From contig JANQOE010000112.1 in NCBI GenBank assembly GCA_028279245.1, positions 1 to 64,000 on the forward strand: a DNA stretch of 64,000 nucleotides, written 5' to 3'. Under the pieces are notes generated by a model. It did not search any database, was not told the DNA's origin, and saw nothing but the letters and a program-made list of their open reading frames with translations. Position 1 is the first letter of the stretch; each line of letters opens with the position of its first letter. Shown here piece after piece: positions 56,319-63,800 of this stretch. Position numbers and translations under genes: made by a program. This DNA is from Alphaproteobacteria bacterium (GTDB taxonomy: Bacteria; Pseudomonadota; Alphaproteobacteria; UBA6615).

Positions 56319-58112
56319 ATGGTCACCTACACCGCCCCCCTTGAGGACATCCGCTTCCTCCTCACCGAGCTGTTCGACTATGAGAACACCGTCGCCACCC
56401 TCCCCGGCTACGAGGAAGCGACCCAGGACATGGTCGACGCCATCCTCGAGGAAGGCGCCAAGTTCTGCCAAAACGAACTCCTCCCCCTCAACCTCTCCGG
56501 CGACGCCGAAGGCTGCATTCTCGAAAACGGCGTCGTCCGCACCCCAAAGGGCTTCAAGGAGGCCTACAACGCCTTCACCGAAGCCGGCTGGTCCGGCCTC
56601 GCCTGCGATCCGGAATATGGCGGTCAGGGTCTGCCCCGCACCCTGAACTTCATCCTGCAGGAGATGATCTGCTCGACCAATCTCAGCTTCGGCACCTATC
56701 CGGGCCTGACCCAGGGCGTGTATGACGCCCTCATCAGCCACGGCGACGACGCCCAAAAACAGACCTACTTGCCGAAACTCACCGACGGCACCTGGTCCGG
56801 CACCATGTGTTTGACGGAACCCCATTGCGGCACCGACCTCGGCCTCATCAAAACCCGCGCCGTCCCGGACCCGGCAGACCCCAACAAATACAAAGTCACC
56901 GGCACCAAAATCTTCATCTCCGGCGGCGAGCAGGACCTGACGGAGAACATCATCCACCTCGTCCTGGCGAAACTGCCCGACGCCCCGCCCGGCAGCCGCG
57001 GCATCTCCCTGTTCCTGGTGCCCAAGTTCCTGGTGAAGCCCGACGGCACCCTGGGCCCGCGCAACGGCGTCGCCATCGGCTCGCTGGAGCACAAGATGGG
57101 CATCAAGGCCTCCGCCACCTGCGTCATGAACTTCGACGATGCCGAGGGCTATCTGGTCGGCGAGCCCCACAAGGGCATGCGCTACATGTTCACGATGATG
57201 AACTCGGAGCGGCTCAGCGTCGGCATTCAGGGCCTCGGCCTGGGCGAAACCGCCTATCAGTCGGCCGTCCAATACGCCAAGGAGCGTCTGCAGGGCCGCA
57301 GCCTCGCCGGCCCCAAACACCCGGACAAGCCGGCCGACCCCATCATCGTCCACCCCGACATCCGCAAGAACCTGATGAAGATGCGGGTGTTGTTGGAGGC
57401 CTCCCGCGCCCTCGGCATTTGGGTCGGCATGTCCCTCGACGTGTCGGAGAAGCACCCCGACCCGCAAGTCCGTCAGGAGGCGGAAGACTTCGTCGCCCTG
57501 ATGACACCGATCATCAAGGCGTACTTCACCGACATGGGCTTCGACGTCACCAACATCGGCATGCAGGTTTATGGCGGCCATGGCTACATCCACGAACACG
57601 GCATGGAGCAGCTCGTCCGCGACGCCCGCATCGCCCAGTTGTATGAAGGCGCCAACGGCATCCAGGCCCTCGACCTCGTCGGCCGCAAACTCGGCGCCCA
57701 TGTCGGCCGCTACCTGCGCCGCTTCTTCCACCCGGTGATGGCCTTCATCGAGGAACACCAGGAAGACGCCGACCTGGCCGAATTCGTCCTGCCATTGGCG
57801 AAGGTCTTCAGCCGCCTGCAACAGGCGACGGCCTGGATCGCCCAGAAAGGCCTCGCCGACCCCGAAGAAGCCGGCGCCGCCGCCAGCGATTATCTCCGCC
57901 TGTTCGCTCTCACCGCCCTCGCCTACATCTGGGTCCGCATGGTGAAGGAGAGCGGCAAGAAGCTAAACGGCGAACAGCCCGTGTTCTACCGCGCGAAGGT
58001 CGACAGCGCCCGCTTCTTCATGACCCGCATCCTCCCGGAAAGCTCGTCGCTGTTCGCCAGCATCATGGCGGGCAAGGCATCAACGATGGCGCTGGACGAG
58101 ACAGCGTTTTAG
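56319..58112 (+). CDS. Acyl-CoA dehydrogenase with extended C-terminal domain
   Basis: The protein has 597 residues. The flavin and substrate region includes 'CLTEPHCGTDLGLIKTRAV', 'VTGTKIFISGGEQDL' and 'GIKASATCVMNFDDAEGYLVG'. 'QVYGGHGYIHEHGMEQLVRDARI' and 'LYEGANGIQALDL' close the dehydrogenase part near 465. The remaining C-terminal helical domain is typical of the roughly 600-residue FadE/DmdC-type group. It should catalyse the first oxidation of a fatty acyl-CoA and pass electrons to ETF. Context with thiolase and FadN-like genes fits beta-oxidation. Confidence 0.93.
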   Translation: MVTYTAPLEDIRFLLTELFDYENTVATLPGYEEATQDMVDAILEEGAKFCQNELLPLNLSGDAEGCILENGVVRTPKGFKEAYNAFTEAGWSGLACDPEYGGQGLPRTLNFILQEMICSTNLSFGTYPGLTQGVYDALISHGDDAQKQTYLPKLTDGTWSGTMCLTEPHCGTDLGLIKTRAVPDPADPNKYKVTGTKIFISGGEQDLTENIIHLVLAKLPDAPPGSRGISLFLVPKFLVKPDGTLGPRNGVAIGSLEHKMGIKASATCVMNFDDAEGYLVGEPHKGMRYMFTMMNSERLSVGIQGLGLGETAYQSAVQYAKERLQGRSLAGPKHPDKPADPIIVHPDIRKNLMKMRVLLEASRALGIWVGMSLDVSEKHPDPQVRQEAEDFVALMTPIIKAYFTDMGFDVTNIGMQVYGGHGYIHEHGMEQLVRDARIAQLYEGANGIQALDLVGRKLGAHVGRYLRRFFHPVMAFIEEHQEDADLAEFVLPLAKVFSRLQQATAWIAQKGLADPEEAGAAASDYLRLFALTALAYIWVRMVKESGKKLNGEQPVFYRAKVDSARFFMTRILPESSSLFASIMAGKASTMALDETAF

Positions 58113-58161
58113 AGTGCAACCCGTATAGATAGCACACAGTCACTCGGCCCCCTTTACACGA

Positions 58162-58179
58162 GTACCCCTTTTGAGGTAC
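58162..58179. promoter_or_regulatory. Small inverted repeat upstream of the restriction-modification genes
   Basis: GTACC (58162-58166) and GGTAC (58175-58179) flank CCTTTTGA. It lies in the 158-base gap before vsr, near a weak TTTACA/TATGTT promoter-like pair. It may be an operator for the vsr-methyltransferase genes. No separate controller (C) protein gene is visible. Confidence 0.3.
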
Positions 58180-58270
58180 GTTCGCGCTATGTTCTCAGCG
58201 GGGCGATGAGTGATGCGAATCGAACAAGCGAAGTATTGTGCTGGCGCTGGAGGAAGTCTCAACATGCGCC

Positions 58271-58684
58271 ATGGCCGATACCCTGAGCCCGAAGGAACGC
58301 AGCGAACGGATGAGTCGCGTTCGGGGTACCAACACCAAGCCCGAGATGACAGTCCGTCGGCTAGTTCACGGGATGGGATATCGGTATCGGCTTCACCGAC
58401 GCGACCTTCCCGGAAAGCCAGACCTGGTGTTTCCGGCTCGCAAGAAGGCAATCCTGGTACACGGATGCTACTGGCACAGACATCCGGATCCGGCATGCCC
58501 ATTTGCTCGGCTGCCGAAGTCCCGCCTGGATTTCTGGCTACCGAAACTCGAAGGCAACCGACGGCGGGACCTACTCAATCAAACAAGGCTCGAGGAACTC
58601 GGTTGGCACACGATGGTCATCTGGGAATGTCAGCTGAAAGACAAAGAAAGGCTAGCGGATCGCATCAAGGCGTTTCTCGATTAG
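58271..58684 (+). CDS. vsr: Very short patch repair endonuclease
   Basis: The protein has 137 residues from the ATG at 58271, chosen because Vsr proteins start with an 'MADTLSPKERSERMSRVRG'-like segment. 'GKPDLVFPARKKAILVHGCYWHRHPD' (split here as 'GKPDLVFP' and 'VHGCYWHRHPD') contains the catalytic Asp and His residues. 'FWLPKLEGNRRRD' is also conserved. Vsr nicks T:G mismatches made by deamination of 5-methylcytosine. It accompanies C5-methyltransferases, here overlapping the next gene by 58 bases as in dcm-vsr pairs. Confidence 0.93.
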   Translation: MADTLSPKERSERMSRVRGTNTKPEMTVRRLVHGMGYRYRLHRRDLPGKPDLVFPARKKAILVHGCYWHRHPDPACPFARLPKSRLDFWLPKLEGNRRRDLLNQTRLEELGWHTMVIWECQLKDKERLADRIKAFLD

Positions 58685-59871
58685 TCCGGTCAGTCGAGCT
58701 ATTCGTCGGAGCCGGCGGTTTAGGCATCGGCGCATGCCGAGCGGGCTGTGTGCCGATGGCGGTCGTGGACTGGAACAAGTGGGCCTGCGATACAATCCGT
58801 CGAAACGCCGAACGGGGACTCGCCCCATTCAGCCACTGGCCCCTGTTTCAAGAGGACGTTAGGGGGTTCAATTACGATTACGTCAGTGGCCCAATTGATA
58901 TCGTAACAGGTGGCCCACCGTGCCAGCCGTTCTCGCTGGGTGGAAAACATGCAAGTCATCTCGACGAACGAGACATGTTCCCAGAAGCAATACGAGCGGT
59001 CCGTGAGTTGCAGCCGAGGGCCTTCGTATTTGAGAACGTCAAAGGGTTGGCACGCAGTTCATTTGCCACTTATCATAAGTACGTCTGTCTTCAGCTTCGG
59101 TACCCACAGCTCACAAGAAGAACGGATGAGGCCTGGCAAGATCATCTTGCTCGCCTGGAGAATCATCGAGAACATGGCAAAGAGACAGGTTTGGAGTATC
59201 GCCTCCGTTCAGCTGTCTTGAACGCCGCCAACTTCGGCGTCCCACAAAAGAGAGAACGAATCTTCTTCGTAGGCTTCCGCACCGACACAGGCATTGCGCC
59301 AAAGCCAATCGGGGAAACTCACTCACGAGACGCGCTGGCCTGGAGCCAATGGCGTTCCAGTGAGTATTGGGACCTGTACGAGGTTAGCAGTCGCGATCGG
59401 CCCACCGACGATCGAGCAAGAGCACGTGCGCTTCGGCTTACTGACAAGCCACAAGAACGCCCCTGGCGCACGGTTAGAGAAGCTGTTCTGGGACTACCTG
59501 ACCCCGAGCGATCCCCTTTCGCCGCAAAAGCATTCCACGACCATCGTTTTCAGCCCGGCGCTCGGTCGTATCCCGGACATACGGGAAGCCCGTTGGATGA
59601 ACCGGCGAAGACCCTCAAAGCTGGAGTACACGGCGTACCTGGAGGAGAAAACATGTTGCGCCGCCCTGACGGTTCGGTACGCTATTTCACGATTCGCGAG
59701 AGTGCGCGTCTCCAGACGTTTCCGGACGAGATGGTATTCGATGGCAGCTGGACCGAGATAATGCGACAGCTCGGAAACGCGGTTCCGGCGCACCTAGCCG
59801 ATGTTGTTGTTGGACACACGATCAACGAGCTCTGCGCGGCACACGTTTCCCCTCAGCCAAAAGCTGCCTAA
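58627..59871 (+). CDS. DNA (cytosine-5)-methyltransferase, type II
   Basis: The start is set at the in-frame ATG 58627, giving 414 residues; the longer track ORF overlaps vsr in another frame and is rejected. C5-MTase motifs run in order: I 'SVELFVGAGGLGIG', IV 'GGPPCQPFS' (catalytic Cys near residue 99), VI 'FENVKGLA', VIII 'QKRERIFFVG' and X 'GNAVPAHLA'. The target-recognition region lies between VIII and IX. The gene converges with an Eco29kI-like endonuclease gene, 16 bases away. The target site is not proven. Confidence 0.94.
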   Translation: MSAERQRKASGSHQGVSRLVRSVELFVGAGGLGIGACRAGCVPMAVVDWNKWACDTIRRNAERGLAPFSHWPLFQEDVRGFNYDYVSGPIDIVTGGPPCQPFSLGGKHASHLDERDMFPEAIRAVRELQPRAFVFENVKGLARSSFATYHKYVCLQLRYPQLTRRTDEAWQDHLARLENHREHGKETGLEYRLRSAVLNAANFGVPQKRERIFFVGFRTDTGIAPKPIGETHSRDALAWSQWRSSEYWDLYEVSSRDRPTDDRARARALRLTDKPQERPWRTVREAVLGLPDPERSPFAAKAFHDHRFQPGARSYPGHTGSPLDEPAKTLKAGVHGVPGGENMLRRPDGSVRYFTIRESARLQTFPDEMVFDGSWTEIMRQLGNAVPAHLADVVVGHTINELCAAHVSPQPKAA

Positions 59872-59887
59872 GGAACGATCCCGAGAG

Positions 59888-60574
59888 TCAGACAAAGCGC
59901 ATGACACGACGAAACATCTTTTGAAGCTTAGGATCTTCAGGCTCATTTTGGAGTTCCGAAACCCGGTCCAAGATTAGTCGCTCAGCTTCGGCCGCTCGCC
60001 TGCTTGAACCAGCCGGACGCCCGCCCCTTCCCGGATGAAGGGAATCCCAGAGCGCAGGCTCACCAGCCATACGATTTCTTCCGACAGGGTTACTCCCAAG
60101 ACTCATTCCATTCCAAGGAGGTCGAAACACCCGGATCATCACTGATTCAGCAAGGGATATATATGCATCGTTGAGAACGAGATACCTACACCTGAAGTCG
60201 GAGAGCACCAGGTTGGCGGCCTGCTCAATTGACGAGGCGTGCTTTCGAATTCTCTGAAGCAGCTTCCGCTTACCACTCACCTTGGGGCTAAATCCCTGTT
60301 TCGAGCTCTCCCCTGCTGCCTTACCGATATAGACCGGGTACTTGCAATGTCCCCCATCAAGCGACACGAGCGATTGATAGGCCGGATGTCCACCCAAGTA
60401 GTACAACGCGTACACCCCCGCGCCCGGAAACGCTGAGGTCGGAGGCACCTGATGGATGCTCTGTTCCAACAGTTCCACCGCAAGAGTCACACCTACGTTC
60501 TCAACCGCAAGTGGGTCAAACGCCTCATCATCTTCACCGCGGGGTCGCGAAGCGAGCTCCGACCTTTTCACCAT
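59888..60574 (-). CDS. Eco29kI-like GIY-YIG type II restriction endonuclease
   Basis: The protein has 228 residues from the ATG at 60574. A GTG just before it is an alternative. The GIY-YIG motif reads 'GVYALYYLG' ... 'YPVYIGKA', with Tyr55 and Tyr82 27 residues apart. 'RIRKH' gives Arg108 and His112, 'LAESVMIRVF' gives Glu143 and 'PPWNG' gives Asn155. From memory, these spacings match the active-site set of Eco29kI, which cuts CCGCGG. With the convergent C5-methyltransferase and vsr this makes a complete restriction-modification cassette. The exact cognate site here is an inference. Confidence 0.82.
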   Translation of the reverse strand: MVKRSELASRPRGEDDEAFDPLAVENVGVTLAVELLEQSIHQVPPTSAFPGAGVYALYYLGGHPAYQSLVSLDGGHCKYPVYIGKAAGESSKQGFSPKVSGKRKLLQRIRKHASSIEQAANLVLSDFRCRYLVLNDAYISLAESVMIRVFRPPWNGMSLGSNPVGRNRMAGEPALWDSLHPGRGGRPAGSSRRAAEAERLILDRVSELQNEPEDPKLQKMFRRVMRFV

Positions 60575-60685
60575 CACCGGTCTCTAATGCCAACCAAACG
60601 AGACAATGCTCTGCTAGAAGAACGGATTGCGCAACTAACAATTGTACCGCCAAAGCCACCCATCTCCCACGTTGGATTGATGCCC

Positions 60686-61050
60686 ATGCAAAACCCCGAC
60701 ACCCACTTCATGCAGCAAGCCATCGCCCAGGCCCACAAGAGTGCCGGCGAGGGCGGCGTGCCGGTCGGTGCGTGCCTCGCCCATGACGGCGCCATCATCG
60801 CCGTCGGTCATAAGTCTCTCACCGACCCAAGGTGTCGGTGGTCTCCCATCGACCCGAAGGTGTCGAGGAGGACGGCTGCCTCCGCCAGGCCGGGTTGTTC
60901 GGCCGCTGGGCGGAGACCACGCTCTACACGACCCTCAGCCCCTGCATGATGTGTGCGGGCACCATCGTCCAGTTCCGCATCCCCCGCGTCGTCATCGGCG
61001 ACGCCACCAACTTGGGCGGCAAGGAAGGAACAGATCACAACTATAAGTAG
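60686..61050 (+). pseudogene. Broken cytosine deaminase (FCY1/CodA-like zinc deaminase fold), copy 1
   Basis: The first part reads MQNPDTHFMQQAIAQAHKSAGEGGVPVGACLAHDGAIIAVGH in one frame. The second part, in another frame, contains 'ETTLYTTLSPCMMCAGTIV', the PCxxC zinc motif. The stretch between them, where homologues carry the H[AG]E motif with the proton-shuttling Glu and one zinc ligand, is replaced by two REP-like hairpins that also shift the frame. The C-terminus is also short. The product cannot be an active deaminase. The start lies divergently next to the restriction enzyme gene. Confidence 0.82.
60820..60866. repeat. Two REP-like hairpins inside deaminase remnant 1
   Basis: CACCGAC-CCAAGGT-GTCGGTG (60820-60840) and TCGAC-CCGAAGGT-GTCGA (60849-60866) share an AGGT-type loop and different complementary stems. 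A hairpin of the same design (CTCGTGGAC-CCAAGGT-GTCCACGAG) lies at 62399-62423 within a larger palindromic element. Confidence 0.7.
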
Positions 61051-61053
61051 CGA

Positions 61054-61152
61054 GTTATACGCACAATTTGTTACAAAGCGTATAACCAGACATAAAACAT
61101 TGAAACCAAAACGAAAGACAGGTTATACATCTCATCTCTATACAAGCGTATA
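61054..61152. promoter_or_regulatory. Two equally spaced GTTATAC/GCGTATA dyads upstream of the nucleotidyltransferase
   Basis: GTTATACGC (61054-61062) and GCGTATAAC (61078-61086) are a perfect 9-base inverted repeat. A second, weaker dyad has GTTATAC at 61122-61128 and GCGTATA at 61146-61152. In both, the half-sites start exactly 24 bases apart, and the dyads are 68 bases apart. The second dyad ends five bases before the ATG, where a ribosome site would be. This looks like a duplicated operator. The region is markedly AT-rich. Confidence 0.65.
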
Positions 61153-61157
61153 TCAAC

Positions 61158-62165
61158 ATGCCAGCCACAAAGCCAGCCAAGCTGCCCCTTGCCATCAGCA
61201 CGCTTTACGCCGAGTTGCTTGATCTCAGCGAAGATGACTATCTGCTCGGTTATGCTGCGGGCAGCTACGTCTCCAAGAACATAAAGGGAAAGGCGTACTG
61301 GTATTACCAGCAAACCGTCGGCAAAGAACGGCAGCAGAAATACCTCGGGCCCGAGACACCGGAACTGCTTGACGAGATCAAAAGTCGCAAAAGCAAACAA
61401 ATGGACCGACGCAAAGAGTTAAGCCGGCGAAAGGAGATCTGTCAGGCACTCACCGCCGGCGCCCGCATCCGCATGGATTCGACAACCGCAAGAATTCTGA
61501 AGGCACTCGCCGAGGCCGGTGCCTACGCGGCCGGCGCGGTCCTCATCGGCAGTCATGCCTACGGGATCTACCCTGCCATGCTCGGCCGCAAGTTTTCCGC
61601 CGCCAACCTTAGAACAGGAGATGTCGATTTCGCCGCCATCCACATCGCCGTCAGTGAACCGGTTTCCTTTGCCGAGGTCATCACGACGGCCGAAAAGAAC
61701 ATGCTGCTGGTGCCGCCGGCCCCGCACGCCAAGATCTCGACCAAGCTGAAGATGCGCGGCGCGGATTATCGGATCGAACTACTCACCCCCGCCCACGGCA
61801 ACCAGAAGAAACCCATCGTCCTGAACAACCTGAAGTTTGGCGCGCAGCCGCTGCCATATCTCGATTTTCTGATCGAAGACCCGGTTGATGCCGTTGCACC
61901 CGTCGACGTGGGGATCAGAGTCAAGGTCCCGGCGCCTGAGAAATACGCGCTGCACAAGCTAATCGTCGCGCAAGCGCGCGAGACAAGCCAATTCGCCAAG
62001 CGCGAGAAAGATCTCGCACAAGCAATGGAGCTTCTGTCTATTCTTCAAACGGATCTTCCTGCGGAACTCTCGCAGGCATGGGACAACCTCGTCGACCGCG
62101 GCCCAGACTATTCAGCAAAGGCAATAACATCTCTCGACCAACTAGGCATTGCCCCGCCGACCTGA
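61158..62165 (+). CDS. GSU2403-type nucleotidyltransferase-fold protein
   Basis: The protein has 335 residues. The N-terminal 90 or so residues contain 'YWYYQQTVGKERQQKYLGPE', as in the GSU2403 family. A nucleotidyltransferase core follows: 'VLIGSHAYGIYPAMLG' then 'RTGDVDFAAIHIA', giving the GS...DxD metal site. The later part ('PAPEKYALHKLIVAQARE') resembles that of other MNT-fold proteins such as AbiEii. Its substrate is unknown and no partner gene is visible. No good ribosome site is seen. The gene is flanked by two deaminase remnants. Confidence 0.75.
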   Translation: MPATKPAKLPLAISTLYAELLDLSEDDYLLGYAAGSYVSKNIKGKAYWYYQQTVGKERQQKYLGPETPELLDEIKSRKSKQMDRRKELSRRKEICQALTAGARIRMDSTTARILKALAEAGAYAAGAVLIGSHAYGIYPAMLGRKFSAANLRTGDVDFAAIHIAVSEPVSFAEVITTAEKNMLLVPPAPHAKISTKLKMRGADYRIELLTPAHGNQKKPIVLNNLKFGAQPLPYLDFLIEDPVDAVAPVDVGIRVKVPAPEKYALHKLIVAQARETSQFAKREKDLAQAMELLSILQTDLPAELSQAWDNLVDRGPDYSAKAITSLDQLGIAPPT

Positions 62166-62186
62166 CGCCTTCGGAAGTCACCGTAT

Positions 62187-62320
62187 ATGCAAAACACCGA
62201 CACCCACTTCATGCAGCAGGCCATCCCCAGGCCAAAAAGAGCGCCGGGGAGGGCGGCGTTCCGGTCGGTGCATGCCTCGCCCATGACGGCGCCGTCATCG
62301 CCGTCGGTCATAAGTCTCTC
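62187..62320 (+). pseudogene. Cytosine deaminase remnant, copy 2 (5' end only)
   Basis: This stretch matches 60686-60820 with about ten differences by eye over 134-135 bases, including a one-base deletion near 'gccatccccagg' that breaks the frame. It ends at the same junction as copy 1 (GGTCATAAGTCTCTC) and runs into a related hairpin, GCGGAC-CTGAGGT-GTTCGC (62321-62339). No deaminase 3' part follows. Confidence 0.8.
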
Positions 62321-62384
62321 GCGGACCTGAGGTGTTCGCCCGGATGCTGGAACGGCGACATCGGCCTCTAGCCCCGCCCCTCCT

Positions 62385-62519
62385 CGTCATTGCGGTCTCT
62401 CGTGGACCCAAGGTGTCCACGAGGACAGGCGGCAATCCATCCCTGATCGTCAACGCAAGCGCAAACCGCGCCGTCGAGAGCTGGATCGCCACGGCGCGCT
62501 AGCGCACCTCGCGATGACG
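62385..62519. repeat. Composite REP-pair (BIME-like) element
   Basis: The ends CGTCATTGCG (62385-62394) and CGCGATGACG (62510-62519) are inverted with one mismatch. GGCAATCCAT (62431-62440) and CTGGATCGCC (62481-62490) are also roughly inverted. Inside the left unit is the perfect hairpin CTCGTGGAC-CCAAGGT-GTCCACGAG (62399-62423), and inside the right unit the palindrome GCGCTAGCGC (62496-62505). Two head-to-head palindromic units are the design of REP pairs. The remainder of the gap from 62166 to 62714 holds the deaminase remnant and about 195 bases (62520-62714) in which I see nothing supportable. Confidence 0.72.
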
Positions 62520-62714
62520 CCCTAAGAACACATCGCCAATGTCTGTGTCAGAACAGGGTCCCTTTGTATGGGGTCTTTCTTTGCTTTCTGTCTGGCTCCA
62601 TCAGCCGGCAAGACATAGAATTGATATCAGTCAAATCGCCAGCGACGCGCCCGGATCACACTTCCGCATCAGAAATGATCTGGGGAGGGCTCCTCGCGGG
62701 CATCACGAAACGAC

Positions 62715-63035
62715 ATGGCCACCAAATCCCTAAACCGGTTCTGGCGTCGGCTTAGCGATTCATTGATCACCCAAGTGCCGGACGACATCGCATTGTGCGA
62801 GTACGACTGCCGGAAACGGCAGTGCAAGACTGGCGAGTGGTCGACATGCGAACGCCGGCTGAAGCTGCTGCAAAAAAGCCTCGGAGGACACCAGCAACCA
62901 AAGTACCTAGCCGAGCGTTACCCCGGCGCGATCATCAACCGCTGCGGCCTGTTACATCCGCCCTGGCGGCGCAAATCTGTCCTCGGCCAGCTTCACCCCC
63001 GCGTCGGTCAGCCGCTTGCGCAGGCTTTCGTCTAG
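62715..63035 (+). CDS. Small Cys-rich hypothetical protein (possibly truncated or misread at its 3' end)
   Basis: The ORF has 106 residues. The N-terminal 60 look protein-like: 'MATKSLNRFWRRLSDSLITQ' followed by 'CEYDCRKRQCKTGEW' and 'CERRL', with four Cys residues that could bind metal. The last part overlaps the end of the minus-strand PhyH gene by 84 bases and reads like a shadow, so the original gene may have lost its 3' end. I do not recognise a function, and the ribosome site is weak. Confidence 0.4.
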   Translation: MATKSLNRFWRRLSDSLITQVPDDIALCEYDCRKRQCKTGEWSTCERRLKLLQKSLGGHQQPKYLAERYPGAIINRCGLLHPPWRRKSVLGQLHPRVGQPLAQAFV

Positions 63036-63800
63036 CCGCCAGCGTGACCCGCCAGTCAACTCTAGCGCCCGGTCCATGTTCCGCGCGGCGAACGTAATGG
63101 TATGCGCATCGTCCCGGCCGATTGTGAAGAACACGGCGAGTCGCATCGGTCCCGGCCGGCTTTGCCGCAACAGCGAATAGATCGAATGCCCAGTCTGGCC
63201 GAACGGCGCGCAACCACGCCATACGGCTCGGCTGGCGAGCGAGGCCTCCCGGCCCGCGTGCTGCGTCCGCACATCGAAAATGGCGACGTCCCCCAGCCGC
63301 GTGGTCAGGTCGACCGTCTGCCGCGCCGCAGCATCCAGGTGCGACCCGGGGCGCACCGACAAGCCCGATCCGTCCGAACCATGGTCCTGTAAGTAGATCC
63401 CCAACTTGTAAACCCGCGGTGCATGCAACGGCGCATCCCCAAAGTAGCCGCCACCGGCCCGCCCGCCCGTGTCGTCGTGCCAGCCGGACGTCGTGTTGAG
63501 ATGAACATCACAATGGCTGGTGAACACCGGCACCCCATCGGCGACCGCTCGCCGGCAGATCGCGACAATGCTCGGATGGTGGAACAACGGGGCCAGCGTC
63601 GGGATCTCCACAGCTGCATTCGGCTGTGACTTGCCACCGAACCGCCGGATGCCGTTCCGGCGAAAGTGGCTCAGAAGTGTGGACCGCAACGCCCTAAGCC
63701 GCTCGGGCTCGAGCGCATGGCGAACAACCGCAAACCCCTCGACATGCAGTTGTTCCCCAAGGCGGTCCTTGGCGGCCGCCAAATGAGAACCCTGTGTCAT
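62952..63800 (-). CDS. Phytanoyl-CoA dioxygenase (PhyH) family protein
   Basis: The protein has 282 residues. 'LHVEGFAVVRHALEPERLRAL' is the usual N-terminal PhyH pattern. The iron site is 'SGWHDDTGG' (His-x-Asp) with the distal His in 'TQHAGREAS', and 'LSVRPGSHLDA' is a strongly conserved PhyH segment. It is a non-haem iron/2-oxoglutarate oxygenase with unknown substrate. It is not closely similar by eye to the PhyH protein at 40.6-41.4 kb. Confidence 0.85.
   Translation of the reverse strand: MTQGSHLAAAKDRLGEQLHVEGFAVVRHALEPERLRALRSTLLSHFRRNGIRRFGGKSQPNAAVEIPTLAPLFHHPSIVAICRRAVADGVPVFTSHCDVHLNTTSGWHDDTGGRAGGGYFGDAPLHAPRVYKLGIYLQDHGSDGSGLSVRPGSHLDAAARQTVDLTTRLGDVAIFDVRTQHAGREASLASRAVWRGCAPFGQTGHSIYSLLRQSRPGPMRLAVFFTIGRDDAHTITFAARNMDRALELTGGSRWRLDESLRKRLTDAGVKLAEDRFAPPGRM

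Noticed and set aside
56184-57821. 545-residue minus-strand ORF opposite the acyl-CoA dehydrogenase
   Set aside because: The plus strand encodes a clear full-length acyl-CoA dehydrogenase with family motifs. The antisense frame is a high-GC mirror with no recognisable motif, and it also runs through the palindromic repeats.
58210-58626. N-terminal 139 residues of the 553-residue methyltransferase ORF
   Set aside because: This part overlaps vsr in another frame and has no methyltransferase motif; motif I begins only after the ATG at 58627.
62539-62755. Two overlapping 63-64-residue ORFs
   Set aside because: They overlap in different frames, have no ribosome site and no protein-like pattern.
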